A DNA stretch of 64,000 nucleotides, from positions 682,001 to 746,000 of the forward strand of contig NC_057789.1 in the NCBI RefSeq assembly GCF_014905175.1, written 5' to 3'. This DNA is from Aphidius gifuensis (taxonomy: Eukaryota > Arthropoda > Insecta > Hymenoptera > Braconidae). A program made the position numbers and the translations under genes. Position 1 is the stretch's first letter. Each line of letters starts with the position of its first letter. Shown here one piece after another: positions 1 through 10,084 of this stretch. The notes under the pieces were generated by a model, which saw only the letters and a program-made list of their open reading frames with translations, was not told where the DNA came from and ran no database searches.

Positions 1-2
1 TA

Positions 3-2081
3 AAAAATTATAAAAAAACATTTGATAATCATACTGCTGGATTAATAAGTAAGTTGATAAAATTAAATTAAATTATCTATTTAAAATTGTTGTAATGAAT
101 TATTCTATTTAGTTATTGGTGATGAAATTTTAAAGGCACAAGTAAAAGACACAAATTCAAATTTCATGTGTTCACTACTTTACGAGTGTGGAGTCAAAGT
201 TGAAAAAATATCAGTTATAAAAGATGACATTGATACAATTGCAAATGAAATACATGAATTTTCTGAAAGATACAAGTATGTTATAACATCTGGTGGAATT
301 GGACCAACACATGATGACATGACATTTGATGGATTGGCCAAAGCATTCAACGACACCTTGGATTATCATCCTCGTCTCTTTGAAATTATTAAAAAATTAT
401 ATAAAACAGATGACAAATCTTCACCAGCTTTTAAAATGGCAAATGTAATATGAAATAATTTTTTAATAACAAGAATTCAATTTATAATAAAATTATTTAT
501 TTAGATACCTGCAAGTTCTGTATTGAATTTTGGAAAAAATCAACAAACTGGAGAATTATTAACATTTCCATGTGTTAATGTTGAAAATGTTTATGTCTTT
601 CCAGGATCACCAGTTTATCTTGAGCCATTATTTAAAAGTTTATACAAGGTACAGCAAAAATAATAATAATTTTAATTTGAAAAATTAATAAACTGTTAAA
701 TTTCGAATAGGAATTATTTAAAACATCACAGTCATTTGTTAAAAGCGAGCTATTTATTGATGCCAAGGAAGAATTATTTGCAGATGCATTAACAAAAGTG
801 TCAAAAGAATTTAAAGATGTTGCATTTGGTTCTTATCCAGTAACTGATCAATGGTAAATTTAAAAAACAATATGTTAAAACAAAAAAAGTTTTAAAAGTT
901 GATTTGAAATATTTATTCTAGTTATTACAAAGCTCGAGTAACAATTGAAAGTAACAATGAAAATACAACGTCAAAAGCTAAAGATAGATTTTGCAGTCTT
1001 GTTTGTCAAAAAGTTTTTGTTAATTATGATAAATCACCAGAGATTGACGCAGTTGATAAATTTTATAATCTCATTAAAAGTTGTGAATATTCAGACAATT
1101 ATACTGCTACAATTCAAGATATTAAGTAAATAAAAAAAAAAAATTTTAATTATTTATTTTGTTAATTATGATGGAATAATTAATGTATTATTTTTAAAAA
1201 ATTATAGAGAAATTTTTAGTGAACCAAGTGAAGTTGCAATTGCATTTGATGGAAGTATTGAATCAACTGTTCTTATTCATCTTGCACATGTTGCTCTTGA
1301 ACAATCGAAATCATCAGGCAAAATTAATGCAGTTGTATTTCGAAATGAAGAATTTTATCCAGAGACTGATAAATATATTGAAGAAATTTCGAATCGGTGA
1401 GTTGAACAATTTACAAATTTATTTATTTGAATCGATATTTTTTATTTTTTTAAATTTCGAAATTTCGAATTAATAAATGGCTTTTTTTTTCAATGAAAAA
1501 AATTAATTTATAACAAATTTTTTTGCTTTTTAAATAGCCTCATATTTTATTTGAAATATTAAATTTAATTAAAAATTAGTCTCGTAATTTACAGGTTGAC
1601 TAATTTTTATAATTAATTTTAATTATTTTTATTAATTTATACAGATATAATTTGCAAATTAAAAACTTGTCAATGCCACTGAAAGATGCTCTAGAAAATC
1701 TCAAAACATTGGACAATAAAAATATAAAAATATTACTACTTGGCATAAAATCGAAGGACAAAACAACTGGTATTTTCCATAAACTTTATTCTGATTCAAA
1801 ATTACCAATATCCATTGCATGCCCATTAATCGGCTGGACAAGTGAAAATTTATGGGCACTTGCTAAATCTCTGAGTCTTCCATATTGCCCATTATACGAC
1901 AAAGGGTAAAATATAAATTTCGTAATTATAAATCAACTCAATATATACATAACATAATAAATTTCAAAATAGTTTCAGCTGTATCGGTGATAAAACCACA
2001 ACAAAACCAGATTCAAAATTAATAATAGACAAAGTTGAAGGAAGAACAATATATCTGCCAGCTTGGAAATTACAAAATTAA
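3..2081 (+). CDS. FLAD1: FAD synthase (FLAD1-like), 5' end outside the window
   Basis: Eight exons join with consistent phase: ..48, 113-444, 505-648, 711-853, 922-1125, 1208-1396, 1645-1905 and 1979-2081, with a TAA stop. About 473 residues are visible. The first half is a MoCF-biosynthesis (MoeA/MogA-like) domain with IGDEILK, the DTNS that follows, and TSGGIGPTHDD. The second half is a PAPS-reductase-like FAD synthase domain with PLIGWTSENLWALAKSLSLP and YCPLYDKG, which matches the family's NPLLDWSYxDVW...PYCxLYDxG block. In this family the enzyme makes FAD from FMN and ATP. Oddly, the ATP-loop motif (normally SFNGGKDxTVLLHL) reads AFDGSIESTVLIHL, and the GxRRxD motif reads GIKSKDK, so synthase activity is doubtful while the MoCF domain looks intact. 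The true start codon is not seen; frame is open back to base 3. Introns are short (60-250 bp). The family assignment is firm; catalytic loss is inference. Confidence 0.9.
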
Positions 2082-2086
2082 ATAAA
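2081..2086 (+). terminator. Poly(A) signal of the FLAD1-like gene
   Basis: AATAAA overlaps the TAA stop codon of the FAD synthase gene and is followed by an A-rich run. It is the only canonical hexamer directly after the stop. It lies about 320 bp from the stop of the convergent Fanzor gene. Confidence 0.4.
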
Positions 2087-2125
2087 AAAAAATATAAACA
2101 ACAAACGAAATAATTTAAATATACA

Positions 2126-2392
2126 TTTAATTTGAAATACAGTTAATTGAGTATTTAATCGTTAATTGCCACAAAGCCTCCACCGACAATAATGATAGAT
2201 GGATGAAGCGTTCAGAACGATTATTGTAATAATCGTCAATACACCAAATAACAGGTTTTCGTGTATTAATTTTTTGGTTCTTAATTTGACCTAAAACAAA
2301 AGTAAAAAAAAACGAAAAAAAAACAATCATATAAATATGTTTTATATAAATAAATAATAGAAATAAAAAAAATAATCATAAAAATTTACATA
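2126..2392 (-). other. Possible 3' intron and terminal exon of the Fanzor gene; also the zone where its guide RNA would be expected
   Basis: Fifteen bases beyond the Fanzor TAA stop there is a good donor (GTATGT, 2392 downward) and, about 100 bp later, an acceptor (TTTTAG) before 2289. The intron length fits the gene's other introns (81-90 bp). The following segment, 2289 to about 2126, is open in two minus-strand frames and is less A/T-monotonous than its surroundings. I do not recognise either reading. It may be a 3' UTR exon, an alternative C-terminus, or non-coding. In studied Fanzor/TnpB loci the guide RNA overlaps or follows the 3' end of the nuclease frame, so this strip is where one would look for it. 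The sequence alone does not show such an RNA. Confidence 0.3.
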
Positions 2393-2407
2393 CCAAAATT
2401 TTATTTT

Positions 2408-4556
2408 TTATTGTAATATATCCTCTCGTTTTGTAGATCTTTTAAAATTATTTGGTTGTTTAATTAAATAATTTTTAGAATCATCTGTATTTGAGATGGC
2501 TTTATTTAACATATTGGCACTTGCATTGATGTCACGATTGTAGGTGATCTTGCAAAACCTACAATATTGGTACCTGTGTGGTGAGGTGCTGGTAATACAC
2601 AAGTTATTGCATTGATTACATAATAATGTAGTACGGAATTCATCGACATAAACTACATCAATCATTGAATTATTATCTATTTTTTTTTTTAATAGAGATA
2701 GTGGTGATGATGTATAACCTCTGGTGGCATTTGACATTATAAATTGACCAGCACCTAAAAATGTTCTTTTTCCATCTTTTAATGCATTTATTTTTTTACC
2801 ACAATAAGTACCACGTTCTAAAAAATTAACTTCACGAGCAGTTGCACGGTGAGTACGAATATATTTATCGAAATCGTGTAATCTCACATAACGTCTGCTG
2901 GCATAAAATTTTTGTGATAAACCAAATTTTTCTAAACGATATTTCGTTGTCAACTCATAATTTTCCGACTTATTCAACACAAATAATTCTAATGGACATT
3001 TTTTTTCTACCATTGTTTTTTTTGTTGATACAGTTGGTGCAATATTTGGTTCTTTAATAATAATTTTTGATTTTTCATCATCATCACCACCACTTTTTGC
3101 AAGTTTGTTTTGTTCTTTCCATTTTTTGTAATTTCTTTCTTTATCATCATCATCAGTTATCATTGGTTCAGTCATTTGTTTTAATTTATTTTTTTCTTTT
3201 TTACTTTTTTTCTTTTCAACATATTCTGTAACTTGAATTTTTTTACCTTTAATAAATTCAGCATATATATCTTCTTTTATTTTTAAATATTTATCATAAA
3301 TTTTTCTTATTTTTATTTCAATGTCTTTCGTTAAGTTTTTTCTTATATTCTTGCGAGTATAATGTCCACATTTTGCAAGAAGTACTTTACTTGGTAAACG
3401 ATAATGCTGTACTTTTCCTTTTACACCAATATCTTCAAGTTTATCAACAAAAACAGCAGCATATGATAATTTTTTACCAGCATCTAGACCACCCTTTCTA
3501 CCATAAATTTGATCATTCACATTATGAATATTATTTTTTTTATTATTATGACCATCATCATCATCATCATCATCGTCATCATCAAAATCATTGTAGTTGA
3601 ATAAATTCAAATCATCAAAATCATCTGCATCTTCATCATTATCATCATCATTGACTTTACTTTTACCATCAATTGATGTATTGCCACCAACTTTATTAGT
3701 TGTTTTTAGTTTTTTCTTTGTAATTTTTTTTTTTACAATTTGTCGTTGTAAATGAAGTGTTACAGTGATACCGTTGGTTGTGATGGTACTGTTGAAATGT
3801 TTTTTTTTGTATTTTTTTTTTATTTTAAAAAAAAAGCTCCAGATTTTTTGATAAGCATAAGGTATGCTCATTTGTTGACTCCAAACACTTTCAAATTGAT
3901 CTGGAAATAATTTCCTCCCCATCTGCCATAAGCTCTGGGTATCATATAAAATATGTTTAAGACCAGGCTTCATAATGGGTGATAGGGGGAAATTCATTCC
4001 CTCAACATTTGATAATTGTTTGAAAAAATTTAAAAACAAAAACCATTTAAATTTTATTTTTGTAAAATCCAAATCATTATCAAATAGTTCCATTATTTTT
4101 GTATCATCATTTGGTTCTTTTGGTTTAATGTTTCTATAGAATAAATCATCTAAAATTCTTTTTCTTTTTTTTCTATTATAAATTTTTTTTTCCATTTTCA
4201 AGTATTTACCAACTCTTGGCCTCGCGTTGCGTGTAATGTTGGTGACAAAATTAGTTGAAAATTGTCTCAGATTCAACTGCATAACTTGAGATCTATAACT
4301 TACATTATATAATGGTATTTCAACACCAGCACTCTCTCGTAGTTTCATGTATTCTTCAAATAAATCGTCTATGCAACTTTTTTCTTTTTTCTTTTTTTTT
4401 CTATTTTCCAAAACTGTCAGTACTGATAGATATTTATTCAGACATAATTGTTTGTTATTGAGTTTTGATATTTCATCAATTAATTGATTGTCTTTATGTT
4501 GTAAGCAAAAATAAAAAAAATACGAAAACTCAATAAACATTTTTGATAACTCGTCA
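2408..4556 (-). CDS. Fanzor (TnpB-like RNA-guided nuclease), catalytic half
   Basis: This part of the last exon encodes the nuclease. An open frame of 710 codons starts at ATG 4540 (an internal Met in the intact gene) and ends with TAA at 2408. In its numbering: a conserved pre-RuvC block with LWQMGRKLFPDQFE (about 204-217) and a TNGITVTLHL motif (255-264); RuvC-I GLDAGKK with Asp353; the stretch FLGAGQF...SRGxxSSP-like (NATRGYTSS, 604-612); VDEFRTT with Glu634; a zinc finger C641-x2-C644...C660-x2-C663; and RuvC-III YNRDINASANM with Asp670. This order and the DEFRT + CxxC...CxxC + NRDxNA signature are characteristic of Fanzor1 proteins. An acidic low-complexity insert (about 298-330, including ten consecutive Asp) lies just before RuvC-I, and a charged linker (about 445-500) lies inside the RuvC fold. 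All expected catalytic positions appear present. The neighbouring hAT insertion removes the natural N-terminal part from this frame, so only re-initiation at an internal Met could yield a product. Family call is confident; activity is unknown. Confidence 0.88.
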
Positions 4557-4564
4557 ACATCATC

Positions 4565-5536
4565 TAGGGCTGGACCCGAGACCGAAATAATTTCGTTTTC
4601 GTTTCGTTTCGGTTTTTCGAAACAAAACGAAACGAAATTTACCTCTACACTGGCGAAACGAAATCGAAACGAAACTGTGCTTAAATTTCGAATTTTGCCG
4701 AAAGTTTCGGCCGAAACGAAATTTCGTTGAAAAATTTAAATGAATGTTTTAAATATTAATTTTAAATTTTATCCGCATTTTATCTCATCTTAATATTTAT
4801 TAATTAAATTCTACGTATTGACTGTTTTTTCTATCAACTGTTTTTTTTTTCTTTTAACATGACACCTATTTAACGGACAACGACAGCTAGCACATATATT
4901 TTGTTTGTCACGTTCATTTGCTTATCTTTAGTTTTGTTTTATATCCAAAATATAAACTATCGTTCGTTAGCAGGTCAGAGCTTGTTTTTTTTTTTTTTTA
5001 TTTTAGTACGCGTGCAGTGTTCACTGTGAAACGTATATATATTTTTTCATATTCATAAATTAAAAAAAAAAATTACTTTAGTAATAACGTGGTTACTAGT
5101 TATATATTAATTGAAAATCAATTAAAATACAACAAATATGTCTGACAAAAGCCGATCATTTTATTTGTATTCTAATTTCTATGTAAATTTTTTTTTTTTT
5201 TTAAATGTCTAAAAAAAAAAAAATAAATAAATAAAACAAATAAGTGATGAATAAATACTTCATATAACTAAAAATAGTTTTTTTTTTTTTATTCACAGTA
5301 ATATTGTTATTGCATATTTTCCAGGCATTATTAATGAACAGACGAAACCAAAAAAAAACCGAAACGAAACGAAACGAAACCGAAACGAAATTAAGATTTT
5401 TGACGTCGAAACGAAACGAAATTTTATTTGACGAAACCGAAATCGAAACGAGACGAAAGTCAAATTTTTTGCATTTAACGAAAACGAAACGAAACTTACG
5501 AAAATTTCGTATCGTTTCGTTTCGTATCCAGCCCTA
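4565..5536. mobile_element. Non-autonomous hAT element (972 bp) inserted in the Fanzor exon
   Basis: Ends are exact 10-bp inverted repeats, TAGGGCTGGA at 4565 and TCCAGCCCTA at 5527-5536. They are followed inward by long GAAAC/CGAAA-rich subterminal repeats in opposite orientation. Both flanks carry the identical 8-bp target duplication ACATCATC (4557-4564 and 5537-5544). An 8-bp duplication with TAGGG-type ends is diagnostic of hAT transposons. The interior (about 4740-5300) is AT-rich and has no transposase frame, so it would need a transposase from elsewhere. The perfect duplication points to a recent insertion. Confidence 0.92.
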
Positions 5537-7177
5537 ACATCATCAATAATTTGATTTTTAATAATTGGATTTTTACAAATCTGATTCAACCCCATCTTGA
5601 TGCTCCATGTGGAAAAATCATTGCTGTTATCAAACTTTCTTTTTACAGCTGTTGTTTTTTCACCATCATTAATTTTACGTTTAACAGCAGGTTTTTTTTG
5701 TTCTTGATCAGCTGGTGTTTCATTATTTTCATCAATATTGTGTCTAACAGCACGTTTTATTGGACGATTTATAACACGTTTTTTATCATTATTGACTTGA
5801 TTATTATTATTACCATTACTTGATGGTTTATCAATTTTATCTTGATTTTTCAACATCATTTTATTTTTTCTTCTTTCAGCTTGATATGGTCTGTTCATTT
5901 TTCTTAATATTCTCTCATCATTTTTGATATTTTCATCAAAATTTTCTTTGTTCATTGAACATTTTTTACTATTTTTAGTACCATGACTATATTTGCTGCA
6001 ATCATGACATTGACGTTTTCCAACAATTTTTTTATTATTAAAAGATCCAGTACTTTTAATTGTTTGACTATCAATATCACTATTAGTTTTATCATTATTA
6101 TTGTCACTAAACTGACTTGGAGTCATTGGTGGTGGTATTATTCTACGTGGTACAAAACTTATTGTTGATGATGATGATGATGTTGATGTTTTTTCACTTG
6201 ATTTTTTTGATGAAGATGTTGTTGATAATTTTTCTGATAATTTATCTGATAATTCATCAACATCTCGGTTGCTTGAACTTGGTAATATAAAATCTGATAA
6301 TTGTCTTGTTGGTTGTGCTGGTGTTCTTTCGTATAATTGACGTGGTTGTTGTTCGTGTGTATGTCGAGATTGTTGTGTTGATAATCTTCTCGAAGAAGAT
6401 GATGAAGATGATGATGGTAATAATTGTTGTGCATGTGTTGGTTGTACATAATCACTGGATCTATTAAAATTAATATAAAAATTAAAAATTAATAAATAAT
6501 CATGTCTATTTATATTTTTAAATTCAATTGAATAAAAAATAATAAAATACCTTGCATGTGATATTCTTGTTCGACGTGTTGATGGTACAACTGGTTGGTT
6601 TTGTATTGATAATGATTGTTGTATTGGCTGTGTTGATACTCTTCTTGAAAATGATGAAGACGATGATGGTAATAATTGTTGTGCAGGTGTTGGTTGTGCA
6701 CAATCATTTGATCTATTAAAATTAATAAAAAATTAAAAATTAATAATCATGTCTATTTATATTTTTAAATTCAATTAAATTAAAAATAATAGAATACCTT
6801 TCGCCTGATCTTCTTGATCGTGTTGATGGTACAGTTGGTCGATTTTGTATTGATGATGATTGCTGTATTGGCTGAGTTGATAATCTCCTTGAAGATGATG
6901 ATGATGATGCCACCACTTGTGCATATGTTGGTTGCTCACAATCATCAGATCTTTAAAAAATTAATATAAAAATAAAAAATTAAGAAATAATTTTTTTTTT
7001 TAAATTAATTAAATGAAAAATAATAATATACCTTTCACCTGCTCTTCTTGATCTTGTTGATGTTCGTTGTGGTTGAGACAACCATTCTGCACATCTGTTT
7101 ATTCTGTGGGAAGAGCGAGAAATGATTTTATTTTCCGTAAAATCATCACTGCTGTTTTCATCACTATCATCTGCCAT
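5537..7177 (-). CDS. Fanzor gene, 5' exons: duplicated Ser/Gln-rich leader, zinc knuckle and basic region
   Basis: Four exons join with consistent phase 2: 7177-7032 (ATG at 7177), 6950-6798, 6712-6551, and 6460 onward, with GTAT donors and TTTAAAG/TTAATAG acceptors. Exon 1 is acidic (MADDSDENSSDDF). Exons 2, 3 and the start of exon 4 repeat one design: SxDCxQPTxAQ, a Ser run, SRRxSTQ, then for exons 1-2 a STRSRRxGER end. Exon 4 adds more low-complexity Ser/Lys sequence. It then has a zinc-knuckle-like CHDCSKYSHGTKNSKKC (C-x2-C-x4-H-x7-C) and Lys/Arg-rich tracts such as RPIKRAVRH that could act in nuclear import. The frame runs up to IIDDV at the hAT insertion and continues in frame on the far side (DELSKM). 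With the insertion it instead reads into the hAT element and stops at 5293. Exon structure is strongly supported by repeat conservation and phase. The leader's function is unknown. Confidence 0.75.
6461..6950 (-). repeat. Tandem duplication of an exon-intron unit in the Fanzor leader
   Basis: Unit 1 is exon 6950-6798 plus intron 6797-6713 (238 bp). Unit 2 is exon 6712-6551 plus intron 6550-6461 (252 bp). The two introns are nearly identical over most of their length (both contain AAATATAAATAGACATGATT), and the exons encode matching peptides with in-frame changes. Exon 1 and the beginning of exon 4 carry related ends, so the unit has been copied at least twice. Both units keep length divisible by three, so the reading frame tolerates the copying. 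Confidence 0.8.
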
Positions 7178-10084
7178 ATTTTTTCACATCAATAGTTTTA
7201 CGTATCTGCATATCCATAAACAAAAAAAAATATCAATAAATACTTCAATTTATTATCATCATCATTATTATTATTATTATTATTATCAAAATAAAATTAA
7301 ATCTATTATTTTTATTAATTATTTTATAAATTGCGAATTAAAATAATTTTTTCGCGGTATTTTATCATTATTATTTTTTTTTTTTTTGTGGTTAGATTTA
7401 CGATATTTTTTAACCCTTTTCAATAAAGAAATAATAATCCAAGTTTTTATTAATAATAATATAAATTTCTACAACTATAATTGTTACAATAATATTAAGT
7501 TTATAATATTGATAATAATAATAAAAATATTTTTATTGTATTAAACATTATTATTTTACCATTCACAAATGAGCCTGTATTCTTACCCACGCTATTAATT
7601 AAAAATGAAATTGATTCATCCGTGTTATATCAACACAAATATGCATAATTTAATAAAATAAAATGTATTATACTAATTTTAATTTTAATAATAATTATTT
7701 AATTTTAAAGATTATTTATTAAATAAAAACTGATTTTACAATCAATTATTTACTCGGTAGCTTTGATTTAGTTTGCAAAAAAACTCGAGGCTTGATCTAC
7801 AATGCAATGGAAACAATGGAAAGATCGACTCGTCAGCTTAGAATATTCTAGAAAATTATTGAGTAAACGTCTTTTTCATTGGTGCAAACTGTAACGGTTA
7901 ACTAATTCAACCAATCAAATAATCAGACTCTCTGGTCAAATTTTATATACAGCTTACCCCTTTCCCACTCCCCAATAAACCTTACTCTCATGAAATTAAA
8001 ATTGATACTTGAGAATGGGATTTGCGTATGTGTCACTGTCGGTAATGAGCATCTCTTGAAATTATAACTTAATTTAATTGTAATATAAAGCCTGTATATA
8101 CCTACATCTTTTCCTTTATGATCTCATCCAAAGTTTCGTGAATTGAAATAAAAAAATAAATCAACAAATTATTATTGATTACTTTTAAAGTTTCAATTAA
8201 TTGCCACAAATTTAATTCTAAAATCCTCTCTAATCTTTAAAACTTATCAATTTGTAACAATTGTTTAACTTGTCCAACGATTATAGGACAAAGTTTCGAA
8301 TTTACAATCTTGTGATTACATTTATATTTATATATTTCGAAAAGTAATTTATCAATTGGTCCAGCAGTATCATTTATTTTTTAAGCCAAAAATAATTATC
8401 ATGGTTGAATGAAGATGAATGAATAAATATATAAATAAGATGAAAATTGTAAAGAAGAATTGAAAGGGGACAGTATCAGGTGTGGGACACCACAATGTAG
8501 CAGGTGGAATTGTCGATGAGAAAATCAACTATGAGAATGAGAAAGATGAAAATGAATAATGAGAGAGAAAGATGGTATTTGAAGGGTTGGTGCTACCATG
8601 GTTACTAAATGACGTATTGATTCCTCACTCTACCCAACAAGGCTTCAATTTCTTTTTCACCTCAGCAGAGTATTTTTTTTTTTTTTTAAATTCTTAATTG
8701 CTAATTTAATTATTTAGATATATGATTATTATATTTTTTATTCTATTGATTTTAATTTCAAATGAGTTTTTATATTTTTTTTTTTTGACAAAAATTAATG
8801 AATAAAATTTCAAATTAACTTGGGATTTTTATCATCACGTTTGCTGATGTCCTAGACAAGCCTAGGATTTTTTAAAAATGTTTTACATGAATTTAAAGTC
8901 TTTGTGAGATAAAAAAAAAATATATATATATTTTTTATGTATTAAAATTAGAAAGGCCCTGTCCCCTTTGATGTGAGAATTTTTTTTTCATTTTTTATTT
9001 ACAAAAAAAGGTCTCGTTTTATAGGGATGTATGCCCTTTTGATAATAATTTTTTTTTACAGATTGAAAAAAGGCTCTTCTTCAATGACATGTGTCTTTTT
9101 TTTTTTTTTTTACTAATTTTTAATTAATTATGTCTCATAGAAATAATATTTAAAAATTAGAAATCGAAATTTTTTTTTTTCGATTTAATCTTGAGGTTTT
9201 TTGGTGGTTGAGATATTAAATGTATATAGAAAAAAAGTATATCATGAAAATATTATTTTAATAATGTAAAAAAATAAAAATTTTATATTCAATCAAGTGT
9301 AAAAAAAAGTTAGTATACATATTTTTTTTATGACTAAAAAATCTCATATTACATATTTTTTTTTGACGTAAAGAAAAACTTGTTTAAAAACTCACAGATA
9401 TATTTTTTTTTATTTTATTTTTAGAAATTTCATTTCAACTTCTAGTTTTTCCTTTGAAAGTTGAAATGAGACTAGTGTGAGGAAGGCAAAAACATCAGAC
9501 GTTGGTCTACCTTTTTTTCCTCTTTTTTCTCGTTTATTTTTCTTTATAAATTTTTGATATATTTTAGATGATTGTGTTTATATATATTTTCAATTTTCCG
9601 ATACACAATTTATGCCTACATCATATACCTTTTCGTCCACTATTTATTTGACATTTTTTTTTTACATTCAAATACACTCAGTATTTTATAAAAAAAAAGA
9701 AAAAAATACAAAATAAAGTAATCGTTTTTTTATTTTAAATATATTGAAACATAAATTTTTAAATAAAAAAAAATTTTATATCCAAGTTGACTTGGTTAAA
9801 TTGATATTGAATTTATATTGGCAGTCAAAGTAGATTTTTGATGTTCAAAAGATTAAAATAAAAACAAAGAATACAATTTAAAAGTATTTAAAAAAAATAA
9901 GAAATAAAAAATAGGTAAATAAAAAATAAATAACCCAATAAAAAAAAAAAAGCTCTACAAAAGAAAAAAAAAAAAAGATAAAAAAGAACAAAGGAAAAAC
10001 GTGAAAATTGTTATGTTTATACTGTCGAATAGTGTTGAATAGATAAAAGCTCTCACATTTCCCGGTCGGGTTAAATGTCTGTCT
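7178..10084. other. Non-coding stretch upstream of the Fanzor gene
   Basis: No exon with convincing splice phase was found on either strand. It is AT-rich with long T and A runs, an ATT/ATA microsatellite (about 7257-7290), and a less AT-biased patch at about 8450-8660 (GGGACAGTATCAGGTGTGGG and neighbours) that could be regulatory. The promoter of the Fanzor gene should lie just above 7177, but no clear TATA or initiator stands out. Confidence 0.5.

Noticed and set aside
3373..3600. Plus-strand frame with a His-rich run opposite the Fanzor
   Set aside because: It is the antisense reading of the Asp-coding GAT/GAC microsatellite in the nuclease exon and has no independent support.
5293..5536. 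C-terminal tail of the leader frame (RAGYETKRYE onward)
   Set aside because: This is read-through into the hAT element; the FVSFRFRF-type repeats are its GAAAC subterminal repeats, not a domain.
6159..6455. His/Gln-rich minus-strand frame overlapping exon 4
   Set aside because: Out-of-frame reading of Ser codon repeats; the phase-consistent frame gives the leader sequence repeated in the neighbouring exons.
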